Source of the DNA: Comamonadaceae bacterium
GTDB lineage: Bacteria; Pseudomonadota; Gammaproteobacteria; Burkholderiales; Burkholderiaceae_C
Reading direction: 5' to 3'
Length of the DNA stretch: 11,476 nucleotides
Assembly: GCA_947454695.1 (NCBI GenBank)
Contig: CANGMW010000055.1
Span: forward strand, 1-11,476
Shown here: positions 6,793-11,476 of the stretch, piece by piece
Layout of the letters: each line of letters opens with the position of its first letter
How positions within the stretch are numbered: the first letter of the stretch is position 1
Position numbers and translations under genes: made by a program
Notes under the pieces: generated by a model
Told to the model about the DNA's origin: nothing
The model's database searches: none
Seen by the model: only the letters and a program-made list of their open reading frames with translations

Positions 6793-7085
6793 TGGCTGCC
6801 AACACGGCAATCACGCGGGCGCTTCCTGCAACCACTGCGATACATTTGCCAAGCCTGCTGCTGGCACTTGCCATCATGTTGGGTGGCACTGTTTATCCCT
6901 ACATTTTTACCCGCTCAGGTGGGCGTGTTGACCACGCGCTTGCAACGGCGCTTTTTTGGTCGATGAGCGCGGGCTTGGTGCGCGGCGTCGGCTTTGTACC
7001 AAGGGCGCTTTGGTGGCGGGTTCTTTTTTCCGGTTGGTCATGCTTTGCTGGTTTGGCACTCGCGGCGTGGTTGCGATTTAGCTAA
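6792..7085 (+). CDS. ybgE: Cyd operon protein YbgE
   Basis: A 97-residue membrane protein with about three hydrophobic helices (residues 19-38, 48-66 and 76-94). The block SAGLVRGVGFVPR (59-71) matches the conserved core of E. coli YbgE (AGVIHGVGFRP), which is also 97 residues. The gene often follows cydX in proteobacterial cyd operons. Its biochemical role is not established. The start is coupled to cydX by TGATG. It is the last gene of the operon: no same-strand gene follows for 230 bp. Confidence 0.85.
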   Translation: MAANTAITRALPATTAIHLPSLLLALAIMLGGTVYPYIFTRSGGRVDHALATALFWSMSAGLVRGVGFVPRALWWRVLFSGWSCFAGLALAAWLRFS

Positions 7086-7317
7086 CGCAAGCCGAATCGG
7101 CTTCTACCTTTGGGTACTTCAAGTTGCCCAATGTTGCTATGTAAATAGTCAATCAAGTGCGGCGGAATCGAGCAATAAGTGTAGTGATACGGTCTATGCG
7201 ACAAGCACGCTGGCATTTTTACCGTAAAGAAACGTGAAGTAGGTAATCCGTATATCTGTCACTGCCGTTGCACGCTCAAGACACCCAGTTTCCCCAACTA
7301 CGTTAGGAGCTATTCAA
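7086..7317. other. Intergenic region between the cyd operon and the DK-repeat gene
   Basis: No coding region is visible in these 232 bases. A small hairpin at 7089-7103 (AAGCC-GAATC-GGCTT) lies just after the ybgE stop, but no T run follows, so it is at best a weak end of transcript. An 11-bp palindrome, TTTACCGTAAA, is at 7218-7228. The promoter of the next gene should be here, but I see no convincing -35/-10 pair. A clear ribosome binding site, TAGGAGC, precedes the gene at 7318. Confidence 0.5.
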
Positions 7318-7620
7318 ATGAAATCTCTCAACATCTTGCTTGCAACCATATTGGCGACCACTTCACTGGCTACTTTTGCGCAAACTCCCCCAGCGACCGC
7401 GCCTTCAACCAAAACCCAAAACCCGACCGTACTGGCTGATAAGGCGGCCATACAAACTGATAAAGCTGCGATGAAGGCTGACAAGGAAAAATTGCGTGCT
7501 GACAAGGCAGCCAAGGCGCCTAAAGCAACCATTCAGGCCGATAAGACCGCCGTTGACACCGACAAGGCTAAAGTGCACGCAGACAAGGAAAAGTTGCACA
7601 AAGACAAAAAGAAGAGCTGA
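7318..7620 (+). CDS. Secreted Lys/Asp/Ala-rich heptad-repeat protein
   Basis: A 100-residue protein of unknown function with TAGGAGC eight bases before its ATG. It has a Sec signal peptide, probably cleaved after A21 (ATFA-Q). A Pro/Thr-rich linker follows (about 22-38). The rest is a run of units based on (A/T)DKxxxx, seven residues each: units start at 40, 47, 54 and 61, and again at 74, 81, 88 and 95. The second set repeats the first with a 34-residue period (ADK, TDK, ADKEKL, then a DK). The body is strongly basic and should form a long amphipathic helix or coiled coil. Similar DK-repeat periplasmic proteins occur as hypotheticals in betaproteobacteria as I recall; none has a function known to me. 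Confidence 0.8.
   Translation: MKSLNILLATILATTSLATFAQTPPATAPSTKTQNPTVLADKAAIQTDKAAMKADKEKLRADKAAKAPKATIQADKTAVDTDKAKVHADKEKLHKDKKKS
7435..7614 (+). repeat. In-gene imperfect repeat, 21-bp units in a 102-bp higher-order repeat
   Basis: Coding DNA for the DK units. Each unit is 21 bp with a near-constant GA(T/C)AAG core, and the two three-unit blocks are offset by 102 bp. The match between blocks is clear in protein but only partial in DNA, which suggests an old duplication under protein-level selection. Confidence 0.7.
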
Positions 7621-7667
7621 TTGATCATTCTCTGAACACCTCGCAGAGGCTACCCCCGTTACAGTCT

Positions 7668-9107
7668 CTAATTGGGTATTCGGTTTGAATAAGCCCTGCC
7701 AACAAAGGCAATACCTAGAGCGATCAAGATCAACCCTGTGGCTACTGCAAAGGTGAGCCGCATGCCAGAAGCTACTGAGTTTTGTGTTGCCGTCAAAAGA
7801 TTTGCCGTAGAGGCGCCCATCGCGAAAACGGCGCCCATCATTGATGCACCGGTGATGAGCCCGAGATTGCGCGACAGGTTCAGCAAGCCCGATATGACAC
7901 CCCGCTGCTCCGGCCGGATATTGGTCATGACCGCGGTGTTGTTGGCGGCCTGGAACAATGCATAGCTGCCGGTAATTACTACAAGCGGAGCGATATAGCC
8001 CGCAATACCAAAACCAGTCGGAAGCAGAGCCATTGAGGAAGCGCCGACAGCCATTCCAATCAGTCCGGCAACGCCCACGCGAGATGCACCCAATCTGTCC
8101 ACAAAACGACCTGCAGGCGCACCCGTGAGTGCGGCAACGACGGGGCCTGACGACATGACGAGGCCGACATGTGCCGGGTCCAATCCAAGTGCACCGGAGA
8201 GATAAAAGGGGCCGACCACCAATGTCGCCATCACCACCGTAGTCACCAGAGCGCTCATTGCGAAGCCTGCGCTCAGCACCGGATTCTTGAACGTGTCCAT
8301 GCGGATCAGCGGCGCCTCAGTCCGCGACTCAGCGAGAACGAACAACGCAAGGCCGAGGAGAGCAACCAGCAGCAACGCAAGGTTGATCTGACCGAAACTG
8401 CCACGCCCGATCGTCATAGCAAGGGCATAGGCTGCCAGTGTCACCACGAGCAACATCGTGCCCAACACATCAAACATTGTTCGAGCGGACTTGGCAACTT
8501 TCTGATCTTTGGGCAGGTACTGTTGGGCGAGCAAAAGCATCAATATTCCCAAAGGCAAATTGATAAGGAACAGTGCTTGCCAACCAAAGCCAGCAATCAA
8601 GAAACCACCCAGCGTGGGGCCGAGTGCGGTTCCAACGGCTGACATTGAGCCAAGCAACCCCATGGCACTACCAGTCTTCTCCTCGGGGACAGTCTCTCCT
8701 ACCATTGCCATGGTGAGAACCATCATGACTGCCGCACCTAAACCCTGAATCCCCCGCGCGGAAATCAACAGCCACAGCGACGGTGCGATTCCGCTCAAGG
8801 TGGAAGCAATCGTAAAAAGGGTTATTCCGATCAGCATCAAACGCTTTCGACCGATAACGTCACCCAGCCGCCCTACGCTAACGATCAGTGTTGTGATGGC
8901 AAGCAGATAGGCAAGTACCACCCACTGAACTTGTTGAAAAGATGCGTTGAAAGCATGGGCCAAGCTTGGAAGGCCGACGTTGGCAATGCTGGTGCCTAAG
9001 GACGACATCAGCATGGACAGCGACAAGCTTACAAGCGCCCAGCGAACAGGCAGCGTTTCTTGCTTGCTGTCGACTATGTGGTCTGGTTTTTCAATGGTTG
9101 ACTTCAC
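7668..9107 (-). CDS. MFS drug exporter, DHA2 (EmrB/QacA-like) family
   Basis: A 479-residue, 14-helix proton-driven exporter of the major facilitator superfamily. Motif A, GRLGDVIGRKR (79-89), follows helix 2. The antiporter motif C region includes AVGTALGPTLGG (157-168), characteristic of proton/drug antiporters. The N-terminus up to about residue 20 is cytosolic. The start is a GTG at 9107, supported by AAGGA six bases upstream; no ATG nearby fits better. The substrate cannot be read from sequence. It is transcribed away from a LysR-type gene 139 bp off, a common exporter-regulator pair. It converges with the DK-repeat gene, with 47 bp between stops. Confidence 0.92.
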   Translation of the reverse strand: MKSTIEKPDHIVDSKQETLPVRWALVSLSLSMLMSSLGTSIANVGLPSLAHAFNASFQQVQWVVLAYLLAITTLIVSVGRLGDVIGRKRLMLIGITLFTIASTLSGIAPSLWLLISARGIQGLGAAVMMVLTMAMVGETVPEEKTGSAMGLLGSMSAVGTALGPTLGGFLIAGFGWQALFLINLPLGILMLLLAQQYLPKDQKVAKSARTMFDVLGTMLLVVTLAAYALAMTIGRGSFGQINLALLLVALLGLALFVLAESRTEAPLIRMDTFKNPVLSAGFAMSALVTTVVMATLVVGPFYLSGALGLDPAHVGLVMSSGPVVAALTGAPAGRFVDRLGASRVGVAGLIGMAVGASSMALLPTGFGIAGYIAPLVVITGSYALFQAANNTAVMTNIRPEQRGVISGLLNLSRNLGLITGASMMGAVFAMGASTANLLTATQNSVASGMRLTFAVATGLILIALGIAFVGRAYSNRIPN

Positions 9108-9205
9108 CTGAATTCCTTCGTTTTTGCCCGCGAGTTGGCGATGGATGAAGCGTAGGTATTGGGGAGCTATTGCGGAAGACGCGCCATTTGCAATTTATTT
9201 GTGTG

Positions 9206-9228
9206 TTCAACGCCATACATGGCTTGAA
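9206..9228. promoter_or_regulatory. Inverted repeat, probable LysR operator between exporter and regulator
   Basis: The core GCCATACATGGC (9212-9223) is a 12-bp palindrome with a 2-base centre. It is flanked by TTCAA (9206-9210) and TTGAA (9224-9228), extending the symmetry with one unpaired C. A wider pair, GCAATT at 9190-9195 and AATTGC at 9227-9232, surrounds it. It lies in the 139-bp divergent region, ending about 18 bp before the LysR start, where autoregulation would act. Binding by the neighbouring LysR protein is inferred. Confidence 0.55.
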
Positions 9229-9246
9229 TTGCGCTATGGTGAATTC

Positions 9247-10134
9247 ATGTCCACACCCGACCTCAACCTGCTCGTGACCCTGGATGTACTACTCTCAGAA
9301 TGCAACGTGACCCGTGCCGCCAAGCGATTGCACCTGAGCCCATCCGCGATGAGCCGTGCACTGGCAAGACTGCGGGACACAACGGGAGATCCACTGCTGG
9401 TGAGAGCAGGACGAGGTCTTGTCCCCACGCCCAGAGCGCTTGAACTTCGTGCGAGGGTCAGTCAACTAGTGCAAGATACCCAATCGGTGCTGAGCCCTGC
9501 AGAAGTACCTGACATGCGCCATGTAGTCCGCACGTTCACGTTGCGAACCAGCGAAGGTTTTGCAGAGAATTTCGGACCAACTCTTATTGCGCGAACGAGC
9601 TTAGAAGCTCCAGGTGTGCGATTGCGATTTGTGCAAAAGCTGGACAAAGACAGCACGCAACTGCGCGAAGGAGCCGTTGACCTGGAAACCGGTGTGGTTG
9701 CAAACGTGATTGGACCGGAAGTGAGAGCACAGTCGTTGTTCCGAGACCGCTTTGTTGGCGTCGTAAGAAAGGGGCACCCACTTAGCAAAGGCAAGATCAC
9801 TTCTGCAAAGTATGCGGCCTGCAAGCATATTGGAATCTCGCGCCAGGGGCTTGAAATGGGGCCCATTGATGAAGCAATGGGCGCCCTTGGTCTTGAACGC
9901 AGGATTACCACCATCGTCGGAGGATTCTCAACTGCAGTGGCCTTGGCTCGCGCCTCTGATTTAGTCGCAAGCGTTCCAGAACGCCATACAGGCAATTTGC
10001 GCGCTGGAATGCACACATTTACGCTTCCGTTTGTCACACCAAAGTTCACGGTGTCGCTGCTTTGGCATCCCAGGTTTCAGGCTGATCCGGTGCATCGATG
10101 GCTTCGTAAAATTGTGGTGAAAGCTTGCTGCTAA
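9247..10134 (+). CDS. LysR-family transcriptional regulator
   Basis: A 295-residue regulator. The N-terminal winged helix-turn-helix (about 5-64) has the family pattern NLLVTLDVLLSECNVTRAAKRL, then SPSAMSRALARLR and DPLLVRAGRGLVPTPRA. The effector-binding domain follows from about residue 88 to the end. I chose the ATG at 9247 (MSTPDLNLL) because LysR proteins begin just before this helix and GGTGA lies upstream; an in-frame TTG at 9124 would add 41 residues with no family match. It most likely controls the divergent MFS gene, perhaps also the cupin gene 57 bp downstream on the same strand. The inducer is unknown. Confidence 0.92.
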   Translation: MSTPDLNLLVTLDVLLSECNVTRAAKRLHLSPSAMSRALARLRDTTGDPLLVRAGRGLVPTPRALELRARVSQLVQDTQSVLSPAEVPDMRHVVRTFTLRTSEGFAENFGPTLIARTSLEAPGVRLRFVQKLDKDSTQLREGAVDLETGVVANVIGPEVRAQSLFRDRFVGVVRKGHPLSKGKITSAKYAACKHIGISRQGLEMGPIDEAMGALGLERRITTIVGGFSTAVALARASDLVASVPERHTGNLRAGMHTFTLPFVTPKFTVSLLWHPRFQADPVHRWLRKIVVKACC

Positions 10135-10191
10135 AGTGCACAAGCCAGAAAGTGCTCGGCTAACGCGAGCGGAAAAAAGTCCCCCTTTTCA

Positions 10192-10857
10192 ATGAACACT
10201 TTAATGTTGAACGCAGACCTGTCTCAGCGCTGTGTTGTTGATGGCAATGCTTTAGATTGGCAGACCTCACCGTCGCCCTTGGTACACCGTAAACTTTTGG
10301 AGCGAAATGGTGGTGAGGTGGCCCGCGCTACCTCCATCGTGCGATACGACGCGGGTGCGAAGTTCAATTTGCATGAGCACGGGCTTGGAGAAGAAATTCT
10401 GGTGCTCGATGGAACTTTGAGCGACGAGTTTGGAGACTACGGGCCCGGCACTTATTTGAAGAACCCTCCAGGTTCGAGCCATGCCCCTTTCTCTGAGAAC
10501 GGCTGCACCTTGTTTGTGAAGCTGCGGCATCTTGCGCCAGACGACAGCGAACGGGTTGTTGTACATACCCGTCAATCGCCCTGGTTCCGTGGGATGGTGG
10601 ATGGGTTAACTGTCATGCCACTGTCTGAATTCGGAACGAGCCATACCGCAATGGTGCGATGGGCGCCGGGGACTTTTTTCAATCCTCACCGGCACTATGG
10701 TGGTGAGGAAATTTACGTAGTCGAAGGCGTCTTTTCCGATGAGCATGGAAGCTACGGTCAAGGAAGCTGGATTCGGAGTCCCCATCTAAGCCAGCATAAG
10801 CCTTTCAGTGTTGAGGGTTGTTTAATCTTGGTTAAGACAGGTCATCTTCTCGACTGA
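10192..10857 (+). CDS. Two-domain ChrR-like cupin protein
   Basis: A 221-residue protein made of two cupin domains of the kind found in the C-terminal half of the anti-sigma factor ChrR. Each half has a full set of likely metal ligands with identical spacing: H61, H63, E67 and H97 in the first, H166, H168, E172 and H202 in the second, an internal repeat of 105 residues. Shared blocks include GEEILVLDGTLSDE against GEEIYVVEGVFSDE, and YGPGTYLKNPP against YGQGSWIRSPH. There is no zinc-binding anti-sigma N-domain, so it is unlikely to be an anti-sigma factor itself. Function unknown; a metal-dependent enzyme or sensor is possible. The ATG at 10192 lacks a clear ribosome binding site, and an ATG four codons on (10204) has none either. 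It may be co-transcribed with the LysR gene. Confidence 0.85.
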   Translation: MNTLMLNADLSQRCVVDGNALDWQTSPSPLVHRKLLERNGGEVARATSIVRYDAGAKFNLHEHGLGEEILVLDGTLSDEFGDYGPGTYLKNPPGSSHAPFSENGCTLFVKLRHLAPDDSERVVVHTRQSPWFRGMVDGLTVMPLSEFGTSHTAMVRWAPGTFFNPHRHYGGEEIYVVEGVFSDEHGSYGQGSWIRSPHLSQHKPFSVEGCLILVKTGHLLD

Positions 10858-11003
10858 TGCTTTATCCGCTCTTCTTTACACAAACTCATAAATAAGTCCG
10901 TTGTTAGATCTTGGGTGTTTAAGAGTTTTGTGAAATTAGGGTTTAGGTTCGGGCTTGAAGCCAACAATCATGCCAATATGCATCAACCTACCCCAATTGA
11001 AGT
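10858..11003. other. Non-coding stretch after the cupin gene
   Basis: AT-richer than the genes upstream, with no open frame of note, no clear hairpin with a T run and no recognisable RNA gene. It leads directly into the decayed transposase remnant. Confidence 0.5.
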
Positions 11004-11390
11004 ATGACGGCCTGCATCTTAATCAAGCGTGAGGGGCTCAATGCCTTGGACGTGAAGCCTTTTGCCGAGGCGCCCAAACGCATACGTTTATGACCGGCAC
11101 AAGTTACTTTGCATTCCTGCGTTTCCGGACGGCTGACTAAGCGCCCGCGATGGGCATCAAATCATCGAGTTTGAGGACGCCCAGGGCAATGTTGCCATTT
11201 AATGGCCAGCACCCCCACAAAGCGGACATCTACAGACGTCAAGAGTTGGCCCAATCAGGTCAAAGCAGTATTCGAAAAGCATTAAATTTCCCGGCGATCA
11301 TCGAAAGTTGCCTTAAATAGCGAGTTTAGTTCTCGATTGGCCAAAGGGTGCCCGTGACAATGGCTGAACGAGTGCTTCAATAGTGCTACA
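11004..11390 (+). pseudogene. Decayed IS110-family transposase remnant
   Basis: No intact frame exists, but scraps on the plus strand in different frames recall an IS110-family transposase in the right order. At 11004-11093, the short frame with LIKREGLNALDVKPFAEA resembles the catalytic-domain block usually written like VKRQKNDANDAEAIAEA. At 11150-11320, a 56-codon frame contains SGQSSIRKALNFPAI, like the C-terminal (L/I)RKALYFPAL block. At about 11330-11356 a third frame gives SRLAKGCP, like the RLKAKGKP segment that follows. The middle of a roughly 340-residue protein is missing. I see no terminal repeats, though this family often lacks them. The match is from memory of the family, so moderate confidence. 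Confidence 0.5.
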
Positions 11391-11476
11391 TCAAAAAATT
11401 AAAAAATCTCAAGGTATTGATTTAATTGAGAATTTTTATATTTGTCGATCCAATCCATCATGGGGGCGACGGACAG

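Noticed and set aside
7630..7655. Hairpin CCTC-GCA-GAGG between the convergent DK-repeat and MFS genes
   Set aside because: The stem is only four pairs and no T run follows on either strand, so I do not call a terminator.
9124..9246. 41-residue N-terminal extension of the LysR protein
   Set aside because: It would begin at a TTG with no family similarity and would cover the probable operator; the ATG at 9247 gives a standard LysR start.
10155..10185. GCTCG...CGAGC hairpin before the cupin gene
   Set aside because: A five-pair stem followed by A residues rather than T on the plus strand, and T residues precede it on the minus strand, so it does not form an intrinsic terminator.

Overview
The window looks like chromosome of a betaproteobacterium, most likely Burkholderiales/Comamonadaceae (Rhodoferax/Polaromonas-like). 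That placement is inferred from gene content and protein style: a CcoG followed by a small membrane protein, a DUF3149 protein, a long-Q-loop CydA accompanied by CydP, and a PetA-type Rieske protein. No 16S or other marker is present, so genus is not certain.

Layout. (1) 1-1639: the tail of a cbb3 oxidase assembly locus, with ccoG cut by the window edge, a small two-helix membrane protein with a cysteine-rich tail, a strong intrinsic terminator at 1398-1437, then a 49-residue DUF3149 protein. (2) 1643-2986 (minus): a sigma-54 enhancer-binding regulator with an N-terminal PAS domain rich in Cys and His. (3) 2987-3182: a divergent control region holding two TGCCA/TGGCA dyads 19 bp apart and, about 95-120 bp downstream, a near-consensus -24/-12 sigma-54 promoter facing right. 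(4) 3183-7085 (plus): a tightly packed cytochrome bd quinol oxidase operon, cydP-cydA-cydB-(Rieske)-cydX-ybgE, with overlapping or nearly touching genes throughout. (5) 7318-7620: a secreted Lys/Asp/Ala-rich protein made of heptad-like DK repeats. (6) 7668-9107 (minus) and 9247-10134 (plus): a 14-helix MFS exporter divergent from a LysR regulator, with an inverted repeat between them. (7) 10192-10857: a two-domain ChrR-like cupin. (8) 10858-11476: no intact gene, but in-frame scraps resembling an IS110-family transposase.

How it fits together. Both respiratory pieces belong to low-oxygen respiration: CcoG matures the high-affinity cbb3 oxidase, and the bd oxidase oxidises quinol directly. The divergent sigma-54 regulator, paired dyads and -24/-12 promoter form a textbook activator-UAS-promoter unit that probably switches the bd operon on in response to a signal sensed by the Cys/His-rich PAS domain.

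The most unusual feature is a complete Rieske [2Fe-2S] protein of bc1-complex type between cydB and cydX, with no cytochrome b or c1 beside it. Its start codon overlaps the end of cydB. A Rieske protein has no known role in a bd oxidase, so this is the best candidate here for something undescribed.
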